From Bugula neritina (taxonomy: Eukaryota; Bryozoa; Gymnolaemata; Cheilostomatida; Bugulidae): 64,000 nt of DNA. The translations under genes and the position numbers were made by a program. The stretch spans positions 8,072,698-8,136,697 of the forward strand of contig OZ037765.1 of assembly GCA_964035545.1 (NCBI GenBank). The letters are read 5' to 3'. The notes under the pieces are model-generated. The model ran no database searches and was not told where the DNA came from. It saw only the letters and a program-made list of their open reading frames with translations. Of the stretch, positions 41,575-55,700 are shown one piece after another (position 1 is the first letter of the stretch; each line of letters starts with the position of its first letter).

Positions 41575-41580
41575 TATAAA
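41575..41580 (+). promoter_or_regulatory. TATA box of actin B
   Basis: TATAAA in the context GGGTATAAAACC, about 100 bases upstream of the start codon, placing the expected transcription start near 41605. Confidence 0.7.
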
Positions 41581-41663
41581 ACCGGCTTTACAACCGGGTG
41601 ATCACCACTTTTGTGATTTAGTCATTCTACGAGGTTGTGCTAGCTTGAGCTCTAAAAGTCTAA

Positions 41664-43222
<1,559 letters not shown>

Positions 43223-44100
43223 TCATTGCTCAATTTTTATATTGTAAACTATTTTTTTGGTAGTCATGTTTACTGGTCGAAGGTAGTCATAGATACTAAT
43301 GGAATAAAATGACACATCTGAACTTTTTTAAATATTTTTCATTTTGTACAATATTTTTTAGCATTCTTTGTAATAAAAATGTATAAAACAATTCATGCCA
43401 TTATTGTCCGAAAAATTTAATCCAATGGTTTATACTAGTGCTGATTGCAGTGCAGTTAGTATGAACATTAATTTGACAAAAAAATCATAGGGCGTTTCGC
43501 GGCTTGTACTTGTGCAGCAAACTTTTGTGCGTTCATGCATTGGTTCAGTATTGGCATCGAATAGAGCAGCAGTCATTTGGAGACTTCATGATGGTTACTT
43601 TGAGTGTGCTGTTCATCGGATGAGGTGGCTTGTGGTGATAATATTGAACTATAAAGTTATTGTTGTGTGATAATAGCCCTGTGGTACTCTAGCAGCATGT
43701 GAATCCCTCGGCGTGTAGACTTCTTGCTGTATTGGGCGATCATTATGTTTTGCTAATGATATATAACTAAACAATTGAGATATTCTGGGGCTTCCAGTAG
43801 TGAGAAAGATCTGACGTGGATTCTTACAAATTTAAGGATGAACACCCTGGGGTTATCTCCTCATTGAGAAAAAATCGTTGGTAGCCACTACATGGCAAAT
43901 TATGTGCGGTCAAGGTCAACAATTACTTCAGAGTCGTGTGAAACTTCTTAATTAGAATTGGGTGTCATTTTCCATCTTGTACTGTTCGAACCATAATTAT
44001 CAAATGTTAGGTGTGATTATAAACACTAGTAACTAACTTAAATGGATGTAATACGATAAAAACCAAACGATTTCATAGTCACTAGAGTTAGACTTTAACT

Positions 44101-44475
44101 ACTTCTAGTAGTACTAATACTAATAGTAATAGTATTACTACTACTAGTACTATTACTATTACTATTAGTATTAGTGTACTATTACTATTACTATTGATAA
44201 TTGAGTATTAGTATTACTATTACATTTACTATTAGTATTACATTTACTATCACTATGCAGTATCAGTATGTGAATGTCTATTGGACATTAGACAGTATTA
44301 CTATACATCAGTAATACTAATAGTAATACTAATAATAATACAGTAATACTAATAGTAAATGTAATACTAATAGTAATACTAATACTAATACTAATAGTTA
44401 TTTAATTATTACTATAAGTATCAGTATGGTATTTAGTTTTACTTTTAAAATTACAATTACTATTAGTATTACAAA
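44101..44475. repeat. TAATAGTAATAC triplet repeat with orientation switch (fold-back)
   Basis: Array of TAA, TAG and TAC triplets. Around 44150-44270 the plus strand reads ATTACTATTAGT-type units; around 44300-44400 it reads the reverse complement, ACTAATAGTAAT. The two halves are therefore an imperfect inverted repeat able to fold back. It lies between actin B and BNIP1. Confidence 0.8.
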
Positions 44476-44976
44476 TAGTGTAACTCCACGATTACAGTAT
44501 ATGTAATTGTATTTAAATCTCAGTGTTAGTATAACTATAAGTATAAGAATAAACATTTACCATTTTACACTAATCCTTTCATATTTAGTATTACTATTAG
44601 TAACAGTGATAGTATCACTATGACCAATACAAAAACAGGTTTTTAGTTCTGTTCTTTGATGAATTTTCCTGTGGTTCTAGGGGTATAGACAAATTACAGT
44701 GGAGCACTTGTAATACTGCATATCAAATTTTTCACTCAATAATTTTTTCAGCTTCAGATAAATATTCCAATTTCAACTCAACTTGGGATATTTTCATCTA
44801 TACTGCAATTTGACTTAGTTGATTGCTTGCTTGAAGGAAATGACTACAACCCATCTTTGTTAGAAGTTTGTTATTGTTGTATTTAATAGAGCATTTCTTT
44901 TTTGGCAGAGCTCAACATATTCACTGGCCACAGTTAGTTGTTGTTAGGAGAAAGAACTTTGGAGTCAACTGGCACA

Positions 44977-46519
44977 ATGAACTTTGAAGAAGAACTAACA
45001 AAGTTGGCGTTGATAGCTAATGCAGCCATACAGGTCTCGCTCAGTTATTATTTACTTTTTCATTTGTCATAGAGCTACAGGCATAATTGATTATTATTTA
45101 TGATAAATTATCATAGTCAATTATTGTAAGTAGTTATAATTATTATTCGTTAGGTGTTCTCAATATTAAAAACTACAAGATTATATTTGTAGGATGTACA
45201 GTCTTTGGCTGATGGTGGAAGTCAGTTGTCTAAAACAGAAGTTTCTTCAAAGATTGCTAAAGCTCGAAGTTGTATTCTTTCTTTTAAAGAAAAGATTGAG
45301 GTAATTAATGATGATTTCTCAACCAATAACAATTATACAGTGCGTACTATGGAAGCTGGAATGTTGGAAACTTTCAACAAGTCCAAAGTTTTTAAAATCA
45401 TGACATTTTTAAGTCTTTTTGGATCCAAGTTGTTTGATAATTGCTGCACGATATTACCATAATATATTTAAATAACTACATGCATTATGTATAATATATT
45501 TTATGTATAATACATGTATAACTTGTCTAGGAAGTGAATGCAAATGCTAAAATAGTAGACAAAGAGACCGACAGAGTAGCCATGGAAGTTTCACTCAAAC
45601 ATTGGAGACAAGAATTGTCCAGGTAAAAATTTCACTTTGCAACATAAGTACCAACTTCTATGCTGTGTTTAGAAATCACTAGTGTTAAAATTATTTGCAA
45701 TTTATTTTGGTATTTTTGTTTTATAAAAATTGGCACTATTTATATGTCTGAAATGTTGGAAATAATCAATCACAAATCCTTAGATGAAATATTGTTAATT
45801 TAAAATAGTCGAACAATTAAAACGAATAAAATGTTTCATCACAGATTAAACTCGATGGTGCGACGAGTGAACCTCGCTGCTTTGTCAATTATTGAAAAAC
45901 AAGAGAAGTCAGCACTAATGGTTGGAGGAGAGTCTACTGTGTCAAGGAGAAAGATTTTGGATAAAGTGAGTGGAAGCTAAGTTTAGGAATTGCATGGAAG
46001 ATACACTCTGTACTATTTTGACATCACACAAGGTATACTGTGAATTGTAGCAAGCTGCAGCTAAAGGAAGCGGCTCAGTAACACAAAGTCTAGTCAGCAC
46101 TAGCAAAATGATGGCTGAACATCTTCAGAGAAGCAACGACACTATTGAAACCCTTGGTAAATTTTTGCTATGTTATTTCATTTATTCTGCAAGTAAGTTT
46201 ATCTCTGTGATAAATTTTAGAGTTAGGTCTAAGCGCTTTGATCAATTATTATATTAATATTGTAGCCAACTCATCCAAGGGCATTACTAGTACCAACGAA
46301 GAACTGAAAAACATGCAAGGTCATATTAAAAATTCCCGAAGTCTATTGACCAAGTATGGAAGGAAGGAGAATACAGATAAAATTTTTATATTTTTAGCAT
46401 TTGTTTTCTTTCTTGCAACTGTATTATATATACTTAAAAAACGATTATGGTCATCATACTCAGCCAGTCCATATAACCCACCACAAGATCATAGTCAGGA
46501 AGGACCAATAACTATATGA
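44977..46519 (+). CDS. BNIP1: Vesicle transport SNARE BNIP1 / Sec20
   Basis: Six coding exons: 44977-45033, 45193-45300, 45531-45622, 45845-45965, 46051-46156, 46266-46519; 245 residues (human 228). BNIP1/Sec20 is an endoplasmic reticulum Q-SNARE that works with syntaxin 18, USE1 and SEC22 in Golgi-to-ER retrograde fusion. Evidence: an N-terminal helical region, a Sec20 SNARE motif (GSGSVTQSLVSTSKMMAEHL, then NEELKNMQGHIKNSRSLLTKY), and a C-terminal membrane anchor (IFIFLAFVFFLATVLYIL) followed by KKRLW, very like human ...LFLATVLYIVKKRL. About 25 extra residues after the anchor would be luminal and are not in human BNIP1. The gene is tail-to-tail with NSD; the stop codons are only about 190 bases apart. 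Confidence 0.93.
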
Positions 46520-46712
46520 GTGACTGCAAATATTAATCTATTTATATATACTGAAATCTTAACGTATTTATTAGCAAATTATTTATCTAATACATAAAAG
46601 TGAATATACCCAATACATAATATGGAAAAAAATGTACAAAATACAGTCATTGAGTTCAATTATGACATTTATTTAAGTTTGACTGTCTTATTATCTGAAA
46701 TGGAAACATTTC

Positions 46713-49700
46713 CTAAGGTTGTGGGTTACCAGAAATTGGGTCAGTAGAAGCATCTGCACTGGCGCTGCTGCTAGGAGTAGACGGAGCTGAACTGATTTGC
46801 TTAGCAATTATCTGTGAGATTTCATTTGGTGAGTGATTTCGACAGAAAAGCATTCCCTGTATTTGCTGTATGCTTCTGGAGTGATGACTGTTGCAGAAGG
46901 AATTTGGACACTGACTGCATAGCATTGATGATGGCTTACCACATTCATCACAGTGATGCCAGGGACAATCCCATTTACCTGCAAGTTTCAAGCAATATGA
47001 ACAAATGAAAAATTAAAACATCTTAACTAGTTTAGATGATGCCAGTCATAAAAAATCCTAATAAACCAGCAAGTTTCAAAGGGAAACAGTTGGCTGTGAT
47101 CGAACAAGTATATTTGGCAGATTTTGATGGTGAATAAGTAGATGTCTATAGCCTAGAGAGTATAGATGTAAGAACTATGTTGACAAGATAAGTAGTAAAC
47201 TGCAGTGTTTAATCTTAAATTTTATCAATAGTCAAAGTTCTACCAATATAGTTATTTTGCTGCAAGAAATAGGAATGTAGAACAAGAATTCAAAAACTAA
47301 AAACTAATCCAAAACAAGTTTATTTACTTGCCATCACTCACTACATTTCTATTTGATGAAAAACAATTTTCAGCACATTCAAGAATATAAAATGGCAACA
47401 GCTAGCTGAATAACCTTCCTTAGTCACAGAATGCAGTAGCAGCTACCATGTTTTTGTACACACCTGCATGCTAAACAGAATGAAAATTGGCAAAAAATAT
47501 TTTATGTCAACATACCATGAGGAACTTTGTCAAGACCTAAACAGACGAGGTGATACGCTCGAGGACATTTCAGTCTGTTGCACATCACTAATTCCCCACC
47601 ATCTTGACATCGAAAACACCAATCATCATGTTTCAATTTTGGCTGGCGCTTTTTGGGTTTCTTAGCTTTAGGAGGTTTTTCATTACTAGAAGGCTGGAAA
47701 AATTGTGAAATTAATAGAAGCAACATGTTGGAAGTACAGAGAACAATGTTGAATTTTTTAATTAGACAATCAATGTTCTTGTAGCTGCAGCATGCTACAT
47801 TCAATGCTGCTCCATATATTTCAATAAATTATTGACACATGTCGAAGTTATTAAATAACTTTTAATTCTAAAACTTTTCTAAATGTACTAGAAATGTTTA
47901 ATACAAAATAAAACTGTAAGCTAAAATTTCAGGGCGCACGAAGGCACTAAAGTCTCATTAATGCGTTATGCACGTACAAAGATTAACAAAAACTTTTAGA
48001 AATGTTGACTTATTGTAAAGTCAACTTGTACAGTGCACCAAAACATTATGAATTGTCTTGAGATAAAATAATAATTCAAGACAGACGTAATAGGAGTTAC
48101 CTTCACAGCCCGTTCTCCAATAAAGCCACTGCAAGTGGGTGCTTTACATAAACATTTCAGCTTTTTCTCTCCCACACTCACAAGATTGTAGTTGAAAGTC
48201 AACTCATCACCTGCAACAAGTAAATATATGATGCACCAACAAAATCTAAGCTACAAAAAAATGCAGTTATTTGCTATACAAATCATGTAATTCATAATTT
48301 TTTACCTGCTAAAATATCACGAGTTGCAAATAGCCCTACTCTCCACGTTCCATTGACAAACCATTTCTGAGTGGCCATGTTAGGTTCACAGCTGTGATTA
48401 GCGAATCTTGCCAAATTACCCTTAGGCCCGGCATCTATTACCCTGTGCATGAAACCACATTGAATAAATAACTTGTATATTGGCCATGTATTTTATGAAT
48501 TGCAGACTCTAATTACATTTCATTAAGGTGAAAAATTTATTCTTTAGCAGCTGCAACAGACAAATGAGGGGAAAACACATTTATTTCTTGTTTTGGTAGC
48601 AAAGCAAAACATACCTATTGCTGTCTAATGTCAACATGTAGAATGTGCTAGAATTTTCTTGGTGATATTTTTCTATGCGTCTTTTGCATTCTTCTAACGT
48701 AATCAGCTCTCCAACATATTCATTGACAAATTGTCCCTACAAAGAATGCAGAGTATGATAAAAGAGCAAAACATAATACCTAGTAGCCTTGGAAAATGTT
48801 TTCACTAGTGAGTGTATTAGCAGAAATAGCTGCTGCCAATGACCTACTCTTATATTGGAAAAATTCAATGCAGATATAGCAGCTTTGCTTTGACTGTGTC
48901 TTGTTGGAGTATTCAATTTATTCAATAGCAAACTATTTGTTTCAGGTGAAATGCAGAATATTTATAAATTTACATAGAAATAATGACATTATAGACTGGT
49001 CCATGCACTCTGATATACCTGAAAAATGTTAACTTTAGCCTTCAGACCCCAACCCCGCTCATCCCCGGTCCGGAACGGCTCCTGTTTGGGATAACGTCGG
49101 CGCTGAAACCTCTGGTTATCACACATATCACCATTAGGGCAAGTTCGAGGATGACATTCATAATATAACATCCTGTTGAGACAACTCTAAAACCAGACAG
49201 ATGTGTAAAACATTACTTGAGCAAGAAACTCAAATATTTATAAGGTATGAGCAAAAAATGCTACTTTTAATTATAGCTATGGCCCATCTTTTAGTTTGAA
49301 TGTTGGGTTTGACACACAACAGATTTAAAGATCTACAGCGGTATAAAATTATCATGGCAGAGTTCAGATTTCACAACACAAAGTTTTCACATCTGATTTG
49401 AACAGCCTGCATAGTAAACTACAGTGACTGGAGTTAAGAAAGAAGACTGAAAATGTTGGTGTTCTAATAAGGAAGTTGTTCTAAATAAGGAATATCCCAA
49501 AGGAATGATAGTAATACTGATAAAGAAGATGAGATGGTCAAAGAACAAAACAAGGTTATGACAAAGGGTCACATTTGACAATGAATAATAAAAGCCATAG
49601 CAGAGTATAATAAAAACGACAAACATACGGAGTCGTCAGAACATGGTCTCTCAGGTTTGCAGTCGCATATCTGAATCTCTTCTACATCAACTTTGCCCAG

Positions 49701-52700
49701 CTTTGCTGGGGGTATAGGCAGGTTACTCTGAAATATAATCACAAGGCAACGTTTAAATCTCATACATGTAGAAAAAATGGCGTATTCAGATTATATTCTA
49801 CAAAACAATTCCACACAATTTGTATGAATACTGAGCTGTTATCACCTTTATGTATTTGTATCTTTTTGGTCTGCTGTCGCATATCTTAGCAATCTGCTGG
49901 TCGGTGTTTTCACGAATCAGTGTAAGTTGAGTGTAACCTTCGGATGCTTGTTCAATGGCTAAAATAGAATGCAAAGAGAGGAGATATACAGGGGCACAGA
50001 GTGTAGGAGTTGAGTTATACAAGGGCATTAGTGAAATTACAAATAAAAGAGCAAAGAAATTTAAACTATGATCAAATTGATTGCTATTATTGAATATGCA
50101 GATTGAAAATGTACTACATTGACATAGCTGACTCGAAGCTTACATAACATGCAACGCATATTTACAGCTTTAATGTCAAGCATAAATTATGTCTTAAAAG
50201 TTTCTCATATATAAATTAGCTTAATTACAAGTTCACAACAAGTTGAAGCAATACTACAATAACAAATATTGTAGTTGTTACAGTTAATTTCATTTTACTA
50301 TCACTAAGCATAAATAGTGGTCACCAGCAGTTAATAGAAACGCTATATACCTAGCTTGTACATCTTGTTTATATTCTTATGTTTTTGTGATTCTTTACTG
50401 CCTTTATCACCATCTTGAAAAGCAAACACCCGGCCTCTATGCACCCAGTTGTAGTCATTAGAACCAAGAAAATGCACAGCAAACTCTCCTATTTCATGAG
50501 ACTTCTGCTGGATATTTAGAGGCACATGCTCAGGGTGACATATTTCACTGGGCCACCACCTGTCAACATTACACAGTAAATAGTAAATACAGTGCATTTC
50601 AGAGCGTCTATCCCTAATCAGTGAACTATCCATTATTATATCTCAAAATTTTGTTGGTAAATATTGATCAACAATTATTTTAATTGGCCCGTATTTTCAC
50701 TAGAGGTTTTCAGTCACCTAACACTTTTCTGTATAATTAGAAAGTATGAAACTAATGCTAACTAACGCAGTGCATTACATACTGGAACAATATATTCTAC
50801 AAATTAGGAAAACAAAAGAGGAATCAAGATATTACCCTAGCTTACAGGGAGATTTGCTCTCGTGTATTATAAAACCTATTTTCTGGCGCACACATATCTA
50901 TAGTTTAGAAGTTAAATAATGCAGGTTAAGCTTTCCAATAACATAAAAGTACTGTGAAAATACTTGAAAATTGAAAGGCCAATTATTTAGAACCTCTTTT
51001 TCCCTACACCAGCCATTATATCATGAATTGATGGTTGATAAAAATACTATTTTTTATTTTTGAAATCTTAGATCTCATGAATAAACTGGAAAAAGAAACA
51101 AAATCTGAGCGTTTCAAAAAAAGTTGAAAAATAAATTTGCTAAATTTTGCAATTGAAGTTTGTTGAAATCAAAATGAATTTTTATTCCATTATGATACAT
51201 ACAGGTACAATAAATGAATCCATCACCATACCAAATTATCAAGTTATTTTTGCAAAATGTTTTGTGGACAATGCTTTATCAAGTAAACATAGTAAATAAC
51301 TTCTAGAAATATCATACATAAAAACCTATCTTTATCGAAACTGAAGGAAAGCACACAATGCTTTATAAAACCTAAGATATTAAATTGATAAAATTGAATA
51401 GAGGTGTTTTAAAGTTGAGATATGAATATATCTGACTAGTGTAAGCATTACCTGTAACTGCCTAGCTTCACCCACACAATGTCACCATATCGTGGTCTCA
51501 CACCGTATTTACAGTCATTACAGAACCAAACATTATCGGGTGAAGGTTTCTCTTCAGCTTTGAGACATTCCATGTGAAAGGCCGCAGGGCAGGTTTCACA
51601 GCATACCAGAGTACCGCCTTTGTAAAGAGATTTATTAATTATAAATATAATTATTTTTGATTACAACTTCCTTTAAAGTTGTGTTTAAACCTCGGCTGAA
51701 AAGTTCCGAGTTTCAGTTAATTCTACTCGTCCGAGTACCCCTTTATAGTTTTACTGAAGAAGTGGATTTTACAATGCAATGCAAATTGGTGAAATTTCAA
51801 CTCAGCCAAATTGCAGCTCTGACTAAAAATCGTGAAGATATAAACGCAACTTAATAGTTCAGAAAACTAAAGTGGTAGGTATGTGAGAACATTAATTATT
51901 CCATATATTCCTGAGATGTGAAAATGAAGAAAATACTATAACGTTGACTAATAATAAGACAAGATGAAGAATAAAACTAACCTAGACTGCAGTTGAAGCA
52001 CCAGTTGACATTAATATGAGAGTGTTGAGATGCTGTCTTCTTGTCTCTGTGGTAGTGATCTCCACATATAATATTACAACCAGAAACTATCCTACTGCCA
52101 GCAGCTATACAGAAATCTCCTGTGTGGTATGCTGACGGGCAGCGAATGCATTTGTACAGCTTACCTACAATTACTCGAAGCTATAGCCATGACTAACATA
52201 TCTTTTATATCTACCAGAACTTGAAAACAAAATTTTGCAGCAATAAAAGCATCCAATAGAGTAAAACAAATTGAAAAGAAAAAAATGTGCAAAACGGGAG
52301 CAGACAAAATCATGAGATGCTATTTTAAGAGAATGTTGAGCATAGAACGAGTATTCGTACCGACACCAGCTTTCTCATTCCTTGAGTCACCCTTTGCGCA
52401 GGAGGCACAGAGGTGAAGGGGACAGTGCAGTTTCTTATCCTCGTATATGGTTAGAGGGTGAGTATTAGCACAGGCCTGGTGGTAGTATTTCCCACAATCC
52501 CTGTATGAGCACTTCACCAGATTGCTATCATCCAGCTTGCATATAAAACAGGTGTGAAGTCCTGAAAATGAATACAAAAATAAACATTAAACATATGTAC
52601 ATGTGTATATGTGTGAAATAGTTATACTACTGATAGCAGTTGGTATTTCAAACTATTTAGGTAGATTTTAGGTAAACATGGCACAGGTAATAATGGCACA

Positions 52701-55700
52701 GGTGATAAGGGCACAAATGGAAAAGTAGGAAAAATGGCACACTGATGTTAAATTTTCCCACGCCCTAAACTCAAACCCTCAACCCCAAACTCAAACCCCC
52801 ATTCCTAAACCTAAACCCCCACCCTAAACACCCAACACCACCCCAAACCCTAATGTTAAAAATGTGCCATTTTCACCTGTGCCATTTTTACCTGTGCCAC
52901 CATTTAGGTAAGTTTGTGTATTAATTTTTCACTCATTTTCAATGTAATTATGTATTAAGAGCATTTTACATATAAAATAAAAGCTATAAACATAATAAAC
53001 AGACAGCCAAAGACACATTATACTGTGTGCTAGATTTAAACAATTTCCAACATTTCACTATGAAAAGAATTTCTTTTATATATAGGATTTTCATTCATCT
53101 AGTTTCTAGAAGGTTTTCTGTTTAAATCATTAGAGCTTGACCTCCAAACAGTGTTTTTACATTGCAAAATACTATAAAGTTTGACAGATTAAATGCTTAT
53201 CAAATATCATTAGGATATGACCTAACATAGTGCATCTATGGCACAGGTTTTCCTCAGTATGCCATAAAAATTACTTTACTGGCTACATATCTTCATGCCA
53301 TACTTGATGTGTGCTAGTTGATAACAAACTTTTAATATAGATGTATATACAATCAAAAAATATAGAAATTCTGCAAGTCTAATTATAAACAGACAGTTAT
53401 AACGTGTTTAGTATGTCAAAAGGCACCTGATAAACATTGATCACACTTAAAGGTATCAGAGGGGGTGGCTGCGGCCGTCACTGTGGATGCCATAGGGGTG
53501 CAGGAAGAATGAAAGCTACGCTGACAGCCACCAGTGCAAGGTATGAGAGATCCTGAGCCATTGCCTTCATCTCCTTTCTCGCACACACCACAGACACCCA
53601 CTTTCTTCACACTGCATGTGGCGCTCAGTCTAAATATCTCAAATGTAGTGGGAGCCTTGCTGCATTCTCCAACCTAGTCATATATACAACTCATGTGGTA
53701 CAAGTTACACCAACACAACTTCATAGTATAGAGGAGATGGTAAACTTACACAGCTAATAATTAATTATAACAGATCCCATTGCAGCAGTGTTAAATCACC
53801 AGAGTTATATGATTGTGGGAAAGTGTTAACCAAGTGAAGCCTAGAAACCAGGGAGAGTTTCACCAACACTTGAATGTCTGCTCTGTGAGTAATAAGTTAG
53901 ATGTGAGGGACTAGACATAGCTAGATATGAAGTTATACGAAGGTAGAGAGCAAGGAAGGTCCATCACCATTGTGCAAGTTTTACAGCAACCCTAACACCT
54001 CTGGAAATACAGCAAATCAACCAGATATTACAGATTAATTACCCCTTTTCCTCCGTTCTGAAACACATAATTTGTCACAATATAGCAAGAGAAGCAAACT
54101 GCACACTCAATTACTTGGAGTTAATTCTGAGTCGTCTCCCCTATAGACAACGGATATAGAGGAGCTATGAGGAGCTACTTATAAAATGTTTTGTTTATAG
54201 AAAGTTTGACATACCAACTTATTTCCATGATGCTAGCTAACTATATTATTGATATATGAAATTTTTTTCCCTTCGAATTTAGTTAGTTAGAGGGTGGGAA
54301 AGTTGTTCAACTAATAGGAACAGACCATTTCATCATAGACCAATCAGATTAGCAGTTGTGGCAGTTAACAGTTGCAAATTGTACACAAAAATTATAGTTG
54401 CCTGTTAAAACATGGCTGAAATGCAGCTCAACTTGCAAGGTGAAAAATTGATACCCGTTTTCATTTAGCAAATTTCTAAACTTAAACTTAAGCATGCAAT
54501 TAGTGTAATGATTTCTTGAAATAAACAAAACATATGCAGCTCTAGAATTTTGTGTTTAGTGGATTAAATTCAACAATAATCCATGCAGTGGCAGGAACAA
54601 ACCTGAGTAATAAAAATGTATAAAAAAAATAAAAATTTAGACCAGTAACTGAAATAGAACTAGCACTGTAGTGAAAAAAAACCTTGCATATATTTGCAGG
54701 CGGAGTTAAAAGGCTCTATTATTTAGAGTGGTGTTTCTTGGAGAAGCCAACTTGGGAACAGTGGCCTTTCATGCCATTTAACTTCCACGAGCATTCATTC
54801 AAAATGTAGAAATGTGAGAACATACTAGCTTCATAACAATTATTACTGGGTCAAAGTTGACACTGGGGAGTTTTCTTCTCGGAACTTTTCATGCTGAAGA
54901 ATTCAATGCTAGTCAGGGCCAAAGCAGTAATTCCCTTGTACTTGAAGTAATCAGTATACAATTAATAGTTAATCTAAGCATACTAGATGTAACATCTGGG
55001 GTTAAATATAACTAGTTGTAGAGGCTGGCTGTTATCTTCAAGGGATATGATGTCACCAGTAACTAAACCAAAAACTGGATTGGAGATTGGAGAAGGGGTA
55101 GGGGATTTTTTTAAAACACTAAAAAGTGGATCAGCAACTGGTTTAGGTTGAGATTGATACACAAATGTAGTATTATACACGTGCTAATATAGACCTTAGT
55201 TGTTGCCTTTGATTTCATAGTAATCGGCACAGCTTCAGCAGACTTCCTATCAATAGACTTGGTGGAAGCAGATGAAGAAGTAGAAACTGTACGGGACTTT
55301 TTAACAGATGATGGAGTCACTTTCTTAGTTGGTGTTGTAGATTTCCTAATAGGTGAAGGTGTTAGAGGTTTAGCAGCTGGTGCTGCATTACTAGACTTAG
55401 CCAACTTTGTAGACATCAGTGTGGGGGCTGGAGACATGATATCTAAAAACAAATAATTAGAATCATTATTTAATTGCAAAACATTTTCATTTCAATTGCA
55501 AAATAGTATAATTTCTCAGCATTATTATAGAAATAGAAAAGTCACGTACCAGATTCATCAAAAGCGAACGGATCATCAACTGTGACGTCTGAATAGCTGG
55601 CAGAGGAGTTACTAAGAGATGTTGGTGGTGATTTTACAGAAGTATACTGTGACGGGCTCTCTGACCCCCGATGCTTGTTGGCGCTCCCGGAACTCGGGGA

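Noticed and set aside
54983..55180. Possible extra NSD exon (Pro/Ser-rich frame)
   Set aside because: No acceptor and donor combination fits phase 0 on both sides; neighbouring exons join cleanly without it.
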